Part shown: positions 1 through 6,827 of the stretch, piece by piece
How the letters are laid out: the number at the start of each line of letters is the position of its first letter
How positions within the stretch are numbered: position 1 is the first letter of the stretch
Notes under the pieces: generated by a model
The model's input: only the letters and a program-made list of their open reading frames with translations
What the model was told of the DNA's origin: nothing
Databases searched by the model: none
Translations under genes and position numbers: made by a program
Assembly: GCA_050247255.1 (NCBI GenBank)
Contig: JBFWUM010000083.1
Coordinates: 1-10,853 of the forward strand
DNA length: 10,853 nt
Direction: 5' to 3'
Source of the DNA: JBFWUM01 sp050247255
Lineage (GTDB): Bacteria; Acidobacteriota; Vicinamibacteria; Vicinamibacterales; UBA2999

Positions 1-702
1 TTTGGCTCCGGCACGTTCGACATTGGCGGCCGCGTGCTCGCGCCGGCGCTCTGGGCGCACGGGGTGCGCTCGCTCGACGCCCTGCTCGTGACGCACGGCG
101 ATCCAGACCACCTCGGCGGGGCGCTCTCGGTCGTCGACGACTTCGATCCCCGGCGATTCCTCGAAGGCATCATCGTCCCGCGGCATGGGCCGAGCCGCGA
201 GGCTCGCGACGCCGCGACGCGCGGCGGGGCAGAGCCGGTCGTGCTGCGCGCCGGCATGACGTGGCGGGCCGGCGGCGCCCGCATTCGCGTGCTCCACCCA
301 CGCGAGCCCGACTGGGAACGTCCGCGCGTTCGCAACGACGATTCGGTCGTCGTGGAGGTCGTCTATGGCACTGTCGCGATCCTGCTGACCGGCGACATCA
401 GCGCCGCCATCGAACGCGCCATCCTCCCGCAGCTGACGCCATCACCCGTGCGCGTGCTCAAGGTCGGCCACCACGGCAGCCGCACGTCCACCTCGCGCGA
501 ACTGCTCGACGCCTGGCATCCCCACTACGCGCTCATCAGCGCGGGACGAGGCAACCGCTTCGGCCATCCAACCACGGAAGTTATCGAGCGCCTCGAGTCC
601 GCAGGCGCGCGCATCTATCGAACAGATCAGGATGGCCAGATCACGCTGACGACGGATGGACGGAGAGTGGAGGTGACGACGTTTACGGGAGGACGGCAAT
701 GA
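1..702 (+). CDS. comEC: ComEC/Rec2-type competence protein, C-terminal metallo-beta-lactamase-like domain (5' partial)
   Basis: The reading frame is open from the first base, so the gene begins upstream; 233 codons are visible before TGA 700-702. Visible residues 31-40 read THGDPDHLGG, the metal-binding signature of the metallo-beta-lactamase fold (H32, D34, D36, H37). Residues 156-160 read GHHGS, followed by a Ser/Thr-rich stretch, which is typical of the C-terminal domain of ComEC/Rec2 proteins. In that family an N-terminal membrane channel moves single-stranded DNA into the cytoplasm during natural transformation, and the C-terminal domain is thought to degrade the non-transported strand. 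The membrane part is outside the window, so a stand-alone ComEC-like hydrolase cannot be excluded. The gene converges on mazG, and its stop codon abuts the repeat hairpin at 703-824. Confidence 0.88.
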   Translation, partial: FGSGTFDIGGRVLAPALWAHGVRSLDALLVTHGDPDHLGGALSVVDDFDPRRFLEGIIVPRHGPSREARDAATRGGAEPVVLRAGMTWRAGGARIRVLHPREPDWERPRVRNDDSVVVEVVYGTVAILLTGDISAAIERAILPQLTPSPVRVLKVGHHGSRTSTSRELLDAWHPHYALISAGRGNRFGHPTTEVIERLESAGARIYRTDQDGQITLTTDGRRVEVTTFTGGRQ

Positions 703-824
703 ACCACGAAGCTCACGAAGGCCACGAAGGTCTTTAGAGCACGATTCGGTACGCTCCGTTTCCTCCGGAAGCGGACTCGTGATTCGTAGGTAATGCCCTT
801 CGTGTATTTCGTGAACTTCGTGGT
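703..824. repeat. Stop-to-stop inverted repeat with arms of tandem 9-nt CACGAAG units (comEC/mazG junction)
   Basis: The whole spacer between two convergent stop codons is one inverted repeat. The left arm has CACGAAG at 705-711, 714-720 and 723-729. The right arm has the complement CTTCGTG at 798-804 and 816-822, with TTTCGTG at 807-813, also on a 9-nt period. The roughly 30-nt arms match at about 25 of 30 positions. The loop (about 732-795) contains a second hairpin: CCGTTTCC (756-763), loop TCC, GGAAGCGG (767-774), with one G-T wobble. Neither arm is followed by a T tract, so this is not a classical intrinsic terminator, but its position suggests two-way termination or 3'-end protection. 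Short open frames across it, rich in His-Glu and Asn-His-Glu, are by-products of the repeat. Confidence 0.85.
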
Positions 825-1643
825 TCAAGATCTCTTCAATCTCTGCCACTCCGTCTCCATCTCCTCCAGGGTGCTGTCGGAAAGAGCGCGGCCTTGTGCG
901 GCGAACGACTGTTCGAGCGCGGTGAAGCGGGCGGCGAATTTCTCGTTGGCCTGCCTCAGCGCAGCCTCGGGTTCGATGCCGAGCTTGCGGGACAGGTTGG
1001 CGATGGCGAACAGCAGGTCGCCCATCTCCTCCTCGGCCCGCGACAAATTCCCGGTGCGGCCGGCTTCCACCTCCACGCGGACCTCGGCGACCTCCTCCTC
1101 GATCTTGTCGAGCACGTCGGCGGCGCGCTGCCAGTCGAAGCCCACGGTGGCGGCGCGGCTGCTGATCTCGTAGGCGCGGAGCAGCGCCGGCAGCGTCCCG
1201 GGCACGCCGCTGAGGGTGGTCTTCTGCTTCGCCGGCTTGCCGGCGGCCTCGCGCTCGCGCGCCTTGATCTGTTCCCAGCGCTCGAGGACCTGATTCCCGG
1301 TAGTGGGGTTCGCGGCGTTCTCGTCGCGCGCAAAGACGTGCGGGTGGCGGCGCACCAGCTTGTCGCAGATGGCGTCGATGGCGTCGCCGATGTCGAAGTC
1401 GCCGGCCTCGTCACTCAGCTGCGCCAGGAAGACCGCCTCGAACAGGAAATCGCCGAGCTCCTCGCGAAGGTCGGCGGCGGTGCCATGCTCGATGGCCTCG
1501 AGCACCTCGTAGGTCTCCTCGAGCACGAACGGCCGCAGCGACGCGTGCGTCTGCTCGCGGTCCCACGGGCAGCCGTCGGGCGCGCGCAGCGCGCGCATGA
1601 TGCCGACCAGCCGCTCGAATCGCGCCCCGATGCTCTCTGCCAT
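825..1643 (-). CDS. mazG: Nucleoside triphosphate pyrophosphohydrolase MazG
   Basis: A 272-aa protein, close to the 263 aa of E. coli MazG. MazG hydrolyses NTPs and dNTPs to the monophosphate plus pyrophosphate, cleaning the nucleotide pool and in E. coli modulating the (p)ppGpp response. Two tandem MazG helical modules are visible. The N-terminal one has CPWDREQT (25-32), then E42-E43-x-x-E46 and E62-x-x-D65, the EExxE...ExxD magnesium site. The C-terminal one repeats this pattern with EEEVAEVRVE and EEEMGDLLF. The start is ATG at 1643 (complement), with GGAG at 1649-1652 as a well-placed ribosome site; the open frame upstream is not MazG-like. The gene diverges from the DUF1844 gene and its TGA abuts the 703-824 repeat. 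Confidence 0.95.
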   Translation of the reverse strand: MAESIGARFERLVGIMRALRAPDGCPWDREQTHASLRPFVLEETYEVLEAIEHGTAADLREELGDFLFEAVFLAQLSDEAGDFDIGDAIDAICDKLVRRHPHVFARDENAANPTTGNQVLERWEQIKAREREAAGKPAKQKTTLSGVPGTLPALLRAYEISSRAATVGFDWQRAADVLDKIEEEVAEVRVEVEAGRTGNLSRAEEEMGDLLFAIANLSRKLGIEPEAALRQANEKFAARFTALEQSFAAQGRALSDSTLEEMETEWQRLKRS

Positions 1644-1685
1644 GACCGCTCCGGGCCGTATGCTACCATTCGAATTTTGGTGCTT
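1644..1685. promoter_or_regulatory. Divergent promoter spacer between mazG and the DUF1844 gene
   Basis: Only 42 bp separate two divergent start codons, so both promoters must lie here or reach into the coding regions. On the plus strand TATGCT (1659-1664) is a plausible -10 box; on the minus strand TAGCAT (complement of 1660-1665) overlaps it almost completely. I see no good -35 box for either. The surrounding AT-rich stretch contrasts with the GC-rich genes. The mazG side carries GGAG at 1649-1652; the DUF1844 side has no clear ribosome site. Shared or mutually exclusive promoter use is an inference from the overlap. Confidence 0.35.
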
Positions 1686-2018
1686 ATGGCCGAACAGACA
1701 CAGAGCGGCGGCGATCCGGTCGACGGGCAGTTCACTCTCAGCTTTGCGGCGTTCGTCCTGTCGCTGGCGCATACCGCGGCCGTGCACTTCGGCGACATTC
1801 CCGACCCGACGAGCGGCCAGCCGACCGAGGCGAACCTGCCGGCGGCGAAGCAGATGATCGACATCCTGTCGCTGCTCGAAGAGAAGACGCGCGGCAACCT
1901 CAGCGCCGAGGAGCGGCAGCTGCTCGACCAGCTGCTCTACGAGCTGCGGCTGCGGTTCGTCGAGGCGACGAAGGCCGGCGGCGGCCAGGCCGATGCGCCG
2001 CGCATCATCATCCCCTAG
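1686..2018 (+). CDS. DUF1844 domain-containing protein
   Basis: A 110-aa protein of unknown function that matches the DUF1844 pattern I know. It has FAAFVLSLAHTAAVHFGDIP near residues 19-38, then NLPAAKQMIDILSLLEEKT, a short acidic turn, and a helix with LDQLLYELRLRFVE. The family is small, mostly helical and common in Acidobacteriota and Deltaproteobacteria-like genomes; no reaction is known to me. There is no signal peptide or clear membrane segment. The start is ATG 1686, because the longer open frame upstream is the shadow of mazG. It is the first gene of the long plus-strand run, and its stop (TAG 2016-2018) lies next to the start of the PhnP-like gene. The Ala-Asp-Ala-Pro tail ending IIIP looks unstructured. 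Confidence 0.85.
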   Translation: MAEQTQSGGDPVDGQFTLSFAAFVLSLAHTAAVHFGDIPDPTSGQPTEANLPAAKQMIDILSLLEEKTRGNLSAEERQLLDQLLYELRLRFVEATKAGGGQADAPRIIIP

Positions 2019-2022
2019 CGGC

Positions 2023-2835
2023 GTGGCCTCCGCCCGCGTCACCTTTCTCGGCACCGGCACGTCGCACGGCGTGCCGATGATCGGCTGCGCGTGCAGCACC
2101 TGCCGCTCGGGCGACCCTCGCGACAACCGGCTGCGCCCGTCGATCTACCTCGAGGTGCCGGGCCAGGCGCACCTGCTGGTCGACACCTCCACCGATCTGC
2201 GGCAGCAGGCGCTGCGGCATGGCCTCACCCGCGTCGACGCCATCCTGTTCACGCACGGCCACGCCGACCACGTGATGGGGCTGGACGAGGTGCGCCGCTT
2301 CAACGTCATGCAGGGGGCGCCGATTCCCTGCTTTGCCAACGCGCCGACCTGGGAAACGCTGAAGCGGAGCTTCTATTACGTGTTCGACGGCCTGCCGCGG
2401 CAGGGCGGCGGCATTCCGCAGCTGGTGGCGCAGACCATTACGGGGCCGTTCGAGGCGGCCGGCGTGCGCGTGGTCCCGATCCCGCTCTGGCACGGCAAGA
2501 TGCCGATCCTCGGCTTCCGCTTCGGCCGCCTCGCCTACCTCACCGACTGCAACGCGCTTCCGGACGAGGCCTGGCCGCTGCTCGAGGGGCTCGACGTGCT
2601 GATCCTCGACGCGCTGCGCTACAAGCCGCACACGACGCACTTTACGATCGACGAAGCGACGGCCGTGGCGCGCCGCATTGGCGCCCGGCAGACGTGGTTC
2701 ACGCACATGACCCACGACATCGGCCATGCGGAGGTCTCGGCGCGGCTGCCCGCGGGCGTGGCGCTGGCTTATGATGGCCTCGTGCTCGACGTCGAGGTGG
2801 AACTCGCCGCCGTGGACGCCGCGGGCCGCGCCTGA
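2023..2835 (+). CDS. PhnP-like metallo-beta-lactamase-fold hydrolase
   Basis: A 270-aa MBL-fold protein resembling E. coli PhnP, a cyclic phosphodiesterase of phosphonate breakdown. With the GTG start at 2023 the protein begins right before the conserved first strand (VTFLGTGTSHGVP). C22, C24 and C27 match the three cysteines that, as I recall, bind a structural zinc in PhnP. THGHADH (77-83) is the HxHxDH catalytic metal motif, and the later LTDCN and FTHMTHD supply the remaining Asp and His ligands plus the His that completes the structural site. An ATG at 1993 would add ten non-conserved residues and overlap the DUF1844 gene by 26 nt; neither start has a ribosome site. No C-P lyase genes are near, so a phosphonate role is not supported and the substrate is unknown. 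Its stop overlaps ribF by one base (TGATG). Confidence 0.88.
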   Translation: MASARVTFLGTGTSHGVPMIGCACSTCRSGDPRDNRLRPSIYLEVPGQAHLLVDTSTDLRQQALRHGLTRVDAILFTHGHADHVMGLDEVRRFNVMQGAPIPCFANAPTWETLKRSFYYVFDGLPRQGGGIPQLVAQTITGPFEAAGVRVVPIPLWHGKMPILGFRFGRLAYLTDCNALPDEAWPLLEGLDVLILDALRYKPHTTHFTIDEATAVARRIGARQTWFTHMTHDIGHAEVSARLPAGVALAYDGLVLDVEVELAAVDAAGRA

Positions 2836-3773
2836 TGCTGACGATTCACTTCCCCGACGACCCCCGGCCGCCGTGGGTCGTGCACCCGGTGCTGGCGCTC
2901 GGCAACTTCGACGGGCTGCACCGCGGTCACCTCAAGATCATCGAACGGGTCAAGCGCGGCGCCGCCGAGCATGGCGGCACGCCGATGGCCATGACCTTCG
3001 ATCCGCACCCGCCGCGGGTCGTCCGCCCCGACAAGGCGCCGCCGCTGCTGATGACGATGCCCCAGAAGCTGGAGGCGTTCGAGCGCGCGGGGCTGAGCGC
3101 GGTGGCGGTGGTGCGGTTCACGCACGAGATGTCGCAGTGGGATCCCGAGACGTTCGTGCGCACGGTCCTGGTCGACTGGCTGCGCGTCTCGGAGGTCTGG
3201 GTCGGCGCCAACTTCCTGTTCGGCCACGAGCGCAGCGGCACCTTCTCGCTGCTGCGGACGCTCGGCCAGCGCTACGGCTTTCGCGCCGACAAGATCGATC
3301 CGGTGCGCTACAAGGACTTCGTCGTCAGCAGCACGCGCATCCGCCGGCTGGTCACCGAGGGGCGGATGGACGAGGCGGCGGCGTTGTTGGGGCATCAATA
3401 CGCGATCGACGGGACGGTCGTGGAGGGGCGGCGGCGCGGGCGCGAAATCGGCTTCCCGACGGCGAACCTGCGGACCGAGAACGAGCTGATCCCGCCGCAC
3501 GGCGTCTACGCGACCACGGCGACCATCGACGGCGTGTTCCACGCCAGCGTCAGCAACATCGGCGTGCGTCCCACCTTTGGCGACGGCGTCGAAACCACCA
3601 TCGAGACCCACGTGCTGGATTACGCCGGGGACCTTTACGGCCGCCGGGTGCGGCTCGGGTTCGTCCAGCGGCTGCGTGACGAGCGCACGTTCAGCGACAT
3701 CGACGCGCTCAAGGCGCAGATCGAGGCGGACGTGCGGCGCGCCGGCCGGCTGTTTGCGAGAATTGCCGTATGA
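2835..3773 (+). CDS. ribF: Bifunctional riboflavin kinase / FAD synthetase RibF
   Basis: A 312-aa protein, the usual length for bacterial RibF (about 310 aa). It phosphorylates riboflavin to FMN and adenylylates FMN to FAD in the cytoplasm. The N-terminal nucleotidyltransferase domain shows GNFDGLHRGH (23-32), the HxGH-like site, then VGANFLFGHERSG and the VSSTRIR motif (164-170). The C-terminal flavokinase domain shows GFPTANL (206-212), whose PTAN segment binds ATP-Mg, then HGVYATTATIDG and SNIGVRPTFGD, followed by an E-T-H segment. The start is ATG 2835, sharing one base with the preceding stop, which suggests translational coupling. The end overlaps the next gene by 4 nt (ATGA at 3770-3773). 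All key motifs are present. Confidence 0.97.
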   Translation: MLTIHFPDDPRPPWVVHPVLALGNFDGLHRGHLKIIERVKRGAAEHGGTPMAMTFDPHPPRVVRPDKAPPLLMTMPQKLEAFERAGLSAVAVVRFTHEMSQWDPETFVRTVLVDWLRVSEVWVGANFLFGHERSGTFSLLRTLGQRYGFRADKIDPVRYKDFVVSSTRIRRLVTEGRMDEAAALLGHQYAIDGTVVEGRRRGREIGFPTANLRTENELIPPHGVYATTATIDGVFHASVSNIGVRPTFGDGVETTIETHVLDYAGDLYGRRVRLGFVQRLRDERTFSDIDALKAQIEADVRRAGRLFARIAV

Positions 3774-4054
3774 CGCCGTTCGAGCTGTCGATCAGCGTGC
3801 CGGCCGATCGGCGATTCGGCGAGACCATCGGCGCCCTCGCGCACGAGGCGGCGCGCCAGGCGGGGCAGGACGAGGCCGCCGCCGGACGCTTCGGCGCCGA
3901 GGCCGAGGCGGCGCTCAACGAATGCCTGGCGGGAGGCGACCGCGCCGACGGGCAGGTAGCCATCCTGTTCCGGCATAGCGGCGGCGCCCTCGACCTCACC
4001 ATGACCGGACCCTCCGGCGTCAAGGTCGCGCGGACGCTGCGGATCGACGTATAA
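3770..4054 (+). CDS. Small protein of unknown function, possibly a truncated GHKL/RsbW-like fold
   Basis: A 94-aa protein whose ATG overlaps the ribF stop by 4 nt (ATGA), with cysS starting 9 nt after its stop. That makes it a genuine co-translated gene rather than a chance frame. I do not recognise it with certainty. It starts with a strand-like segment (FELSISVPADRRF), then an alanine- and glutamate-rich helical region with EAEAALNECL near residues 44-53, and ends with two or three predicted strands. This order resembles the first part of RsbW-type anti-sigma ATPases, where an E-x3-N box ends the helix. The glycine-rich ATP-lid motifs (DxGxG, GxG) are absent and the protein stops early. It may be a non-ATP-binding relative or unrelated. 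No signal peptide or membrane segment is seen. Confidence 0.7.
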   Translation: MTPFELSISVPADRRFGETIGALAHEAARQAGQDEAAAGRFGAEAEAALNECLAGGDRADGQVAILFRHSGGALDLTMTGPSGVKVARTLRIDV

Positions 4055-4063
4055 CCTCCACAG

Positions 4064-5494
4064 ATGATTCGTCTCTATAACACCCTGACACGGCAGGACG
4101 AGCCGTTCGAGCCGTCGCGCGACAACACCGTGCGCATGTATGCCTGCGGCCCGACGGTCTACGCGCGCGCCCATATCGGCAACTTCCGGACGTTCATCTG
4201 CGTCGACGTGCTGCGCCGCGCGCTCAAGCACGTCGGCGGCTTCGGCATGCGGCTGGCGGTGAACTACACCGACGTCGACGACAAGACAATCAACGGCGCG
4301 GCCAAGGCCGGGATGCCGCTGCGCGACTACACGAACCAGTGGATCGACCTGTTCCGCCAGGACATGGCGCAGCTCGGCGTCGAAACGCCCGAGGAGACGC
4401 CGCGGGCGACCGACGAAGCGAACATGCAGGCGATGGGCGACCTGATCCTCGCCCTCGAGAAGAACGGCCACACTTACCAGCGCGACGGCTCGATCTACTT
4501 CAAGATCTCGACGCTGCCCGATTACGGCAAGCTGGCCCGGCTCGATCACGCGGGGATGAAGGACGGCGCGCGCGTCGACGTCGACGAATACTCGAAGGAC
4601 GACCCGCGCGACTTCGTGCTCTGGAAGGCGAGCAAGCCCGGTGAGCCGACGTGGGACGTCGGTGCCGGCCCGGGACGCCCCGGGTGGCACCTCGAATGCT
4701 CGGCGATGGCACTCCGGCTGCTGGGCGAGGCGCCGATCGACATCCACGCCGGCGGCATCGACCTGATCTTCCCGCACCACGAGAACGAGATCGCCCAGAG
4801 CGAGGGGGCGACCAGGCAGCCGTTTGCGCGCTTCTGGGTGCACGTCGAGCATCTGTTCGTCGAGAACGAGAAGATGTCGAAGTCGCTCGGCAATGTCTAC
4901 TCGCTCCCCGACGTCGTCGAGCGCGGCCACCGGCCGTCGGCGCTGCGCTACCTGCTGTTGTCGTCGCACTACCGGAAGCAGCTCAATTTCACCTGGGCCG
5001 GCATGGAGCAGGCCGAGGAATCGCTGCGCCGGATCGTCGATTTCCTGGCGCGGGTGGAGGATGTCGAGGCCGCCGCCGACAAGGCGCGGCCCGCGGCGGA
5101 AGGCGCGCCAGAATCCGTGGAGAAGGCCCGCGCCGCCTTCCGCGCCGCAATGGAGGACGACCTCAATACCGCAGCCGCGCTGGCCGCCATGTTCGACCTG
5201 GTCCGCGACATGAATGCGGCGATCGATGCGAAGCAGGCCGGTCCAGCCGAGGCGGCCGCCGCCCGCCAGGCGATCGAGGAGTTCGACCAGGTGCTGGGGG
5301 TCGTCAGCCTGCGGCGCGCGGAAGACGCGCATCCGCCGGTGCCGGTGGAGGAGATCGAGCAGTTGATCGAGGACCGCAAGGCGGCGCGCCAGCGGCGCGA
5401 CTTCGCGGCTGCTGATCGCATCCGCAACGAGCTGGCGGAACGCGGCATCCTTCTGGAGGACAATCCAGGGGGGACGCGCTGGAAAAGGAAGTAG
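4064..5494 (+). CDS. cysS: Cysteinyl-tRNA synthetase
   Basis: A 476-aa class I aminoacyl-tRNA synthetase (E. coli CysS is 461 aa) that charges tRNA-Cys with cysteine in the cytoplasm. C28 in YACGPTVY, C212 in HLECSAM, and H238 and E242 in HHENE match the four ligands of the zinc that selects cysteine. HIGN (37-40) is the family's HIGH motif and KMSKS (270-274) is the second ATP-binding signature. The rest is the DALR-like helical and anticodon-binding region, ending in a basic tail (TRWKRK). The start ATG 4064 has no clear Shine-Dalgarno sequence; it probably relies on coupling to the small gene just upstream. The last codons carry AAGGAAG, which also serves as the ribosome site of the next gene. 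Confidence 0.98.
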   Translation: MIRLYNTLTRQDEPFEPSRDNTVRMYACGPTVYARAHIGNFRTFICVDVLRRALKHVGGFGMRLAVNYTDVDDKTINGAAKAGMPLRDYTNQWIDLFRQDMAQLGVETPEETPRATDEANMQAMGDLILALEKNGHTYQRDGSIYFKISTLPDYGKLARLDHAGMKDGARVDVDEYSKDDPRDFVLWKASKPGEPTWDVGAGPGRPGWHLECSAMALRLLGEAPIDIHAGGIDLIFPHHENEIAQSEGATRQPFARFWVHVEHLFVENEKMSKSLGNVYSLPDVVERGHRPSALRYLLLSSHYRKQLNFTWAGMEQAEESLRRIVDFLARVEDVEAAADKARPAAEGAPESVEKARAAFRAAMEDDLNTAAALAAMFDLVRDMNAAIDAKQAGPAEAAAARQAIEEFDQVLGVVSLRRAEDAHPPVPVEEIEQLIEDRKAARQRRDFAAADRIRNELAERGILLEDNPGGTRWKRK

Positions 5495-5513
5495 GGTGGA
5501 AAAGGAAATAAGC
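5480..5513 (+). repeat. 17-bp near-tandem duplication at the cysS / aminotransferase junction
   Basis: TGGAAAAGGAA occurs at 5480-5490 and again at 5497-5507, a period of 17 bp, and the bases after each copy (GTAGGG and ATAAGC) are still related. The first copy encodes the last cysS residues and its stop codon and supplies an AAGGA ribosome-binding sequence. The second copy supplies the GTG start and first codons of the aminotransferase. The duplication therefore seems to have built the junction itself. Confidence 0.7.
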
Positions 5514-6827
5514 CTTCGCACAGCGCTTCCCGGTCCCAACGCCGCCGCCATCATCGCGCGCGACGCCGCCAGCGTCTCGCCTTCCTACACACGAGATTAC
5601 CCACTGGTCATCGCCCGCGGCGAAGGCGTGTGGGTCGAGGACGTGGACGGCAACGTCTTCCTCGACTGCACCGCCGGCATTGCCGTGACCTCGACCGGCC
5701 ATTCCCACCCGGCCGTCGTCGACGCCATCGTCAGCCAGGCCAAGCGGTTCCTGCACATGTCGGGGACCGACTTCTATTACGAGCTGCAGGCGCAGCTTGC
5801 CGAGGAGCTCTCGGCGGTGGCGCCGATGCCGGGGCCGCACCGCGCGTTCTTCGCAAACTCCGGAACCGAGGCGAACGAGGCGGCGCTGAAGCTGGCCAAG
5901 TTCACGACGCGTCGGCAGAACGTCATCGCCTTCTTCGGTGCGTTCCACGGACGGTCGATGGGGTCGCTCTCGCTGACGGCCAGCAAGGTCCGCCAGCGCC
6001 AGGGCTTCGGCACGCTCGTCCCAGGCGTCTATCACGCGCCGTTTCCCGACAGCTATCGGCGGCCCGACGGGATGAGCCCTGATGCGTGGGGTGAGCAGTG
6101 CCTCGCCTTCATCGAGCAGCAGCTGTTCGTGCAGGTCGTCGCGCCCGACGAAGTCGCGGCCGTGGTCGTGGAACCGATCCAGGGCGAGGGCGGTTACCTC
6201 GTCCCGCCAGACTCATTCCTGCAGCGGCTGCGCGAGCTGACGCGGCGCCACGGCATTCTGCTCATCGTCGACGAAGTGCAGTCCGGGATGGGGCGCACCG
6301 GGAAGATGTTTGCCATCGAGCACGCCGGCGTCGAACCGGACATCGTGACCATGGCAAAGGGAATTGCGTCGGGGATGCCGCTCGGCGTGGCGGTGGCGCG
6401 CGCCGACGTCATGACGTGGCCGCCTGGCGCCCACGCCAGCACTTTTGGCGGCAACCCCGTCTCGTGCGCGGCTTCGCTGGCGACGCTGCGCCTGCTGCGG
6501 GAGGGCCTGGTGGAGAACGCGGCCACCGTTGGCGCGTTCCTCCTCGACGCCGCGCGGGCGCTCATGGACAAGCACACGCTCATTGGCGACGTGCGCGGGC
6601 GCGGGCTGATGGTCGGCATCGAGTTCGTGCGCGATCGCCGCTCGCGTGAACGCGCCGATACCGAACGCAATGCCATCGTCCAGGAATGCTTCCGCCGCGG
6701 CTTGCTGGTGCTTGGCGCGGGCCGGAACGCCATCCGGCTGTCGCCGCCGCTGGTGCTGACGCGCGAGGAAGCGGCCACGGCGCTGCGGGTCCTGGACGAG
6801 GCGATCGGGGCGGTGCGCCGGGCATGA
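5496..6827 (+). CDS. Class-III PLP-dependent aminotransferase (acetylornithine/GABA aminotransferase family)
   Basis: A 443-aa fold-type I class-III aminotransferase moving an amino group from an omega-amino or alpha-amino donor to a keto acid. S122-G-T-E-A126 binds the PLP phosphate, D259 in IVDEVQSGMGRTG contacts the pyridine nitrogen, and K288 in MAKGIASGMPLG forms the Schiff base. The N-terminal LPGPNAAAII, SPSYTRDYPLVI and HMSGTDFYY segments recall the 440-450 aa acetylornithine-aminotransferase-family proteins also called GabT-like or ornithine aminotransferase-like; substrate cannot be assigned from motifs. The start is GTG 5496, one base after the cysS stop, with AGGA 6 nt upstream inside cysS. 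It overlaps the dioxygenase gene by 4 nt (ATGA), so use on a kynurenine- or tryptophan-derived substrate is possible but unproven. Confidence 0.92.
   Translation: MEKEISLRTALPGPNAAAIIARDAASVSPSYTRDYPLVIARGEGVWVEDVDGNVFLDCTAGIAVTSTGHSHPAVVDAIVSQAKRFLHMSGTDFYYELQAQLAEELSAVAPMPGPHRAFFANSGTEANEAALKLAKFTTRRQNVIAFFGAFHGRSMGSLSLTASKVRQRQGFGTLVPGVYHAPFPDSYRRPDGMSPDAWGEQCLAFIEQQLFVQVVAPDEVAAVVVEPIQGEGGYLVPPDSFLQRLRELTRRHGILLIVDEVQSGMGRTGKMFAIEHAGVEPDIVTMAKGIASGMPLGVAVARADVMTWPPGAHASTFGGNPVSCAASLATLRLLREGLVENAATVGAFLLDAARALMDKHTLIGDVRGRGLMVGIEFVRDRRSRERADTERNAIVQECFRRGLLVLGAGRNAIRLSPPLVLTREEAATALRVLDEAIGAVRRA

Noticed and set aside
703..824. CRISPR array
   Set aside because: The units are 9 nt, contiguous and inverted, without spacers of 30 nt or nearby cas genes.
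703..824. Classical Rho-independent terminator
   Set aside because: Neither arm is followed by a run of T and the loop is about 64 nt, so only a terminator-like role is suggested.
442..849. Small open frames rich in His-Glu and Asn-His-Glu around the 703-824 repeat, on both strands
   Set aside because: They are translations of the 9-nt repeat unit read in frame and have no independent start signals.
3635..5554. A 639-aa open frame on the minus strand opposite ribF, the small gene and cysS
   Set aside because: It is Arg-, Ala- and Val-rich and lies antisense to well-recognised genes. Long antisense frames are expected in this GC-rich codon usage, and no known motifs are present.
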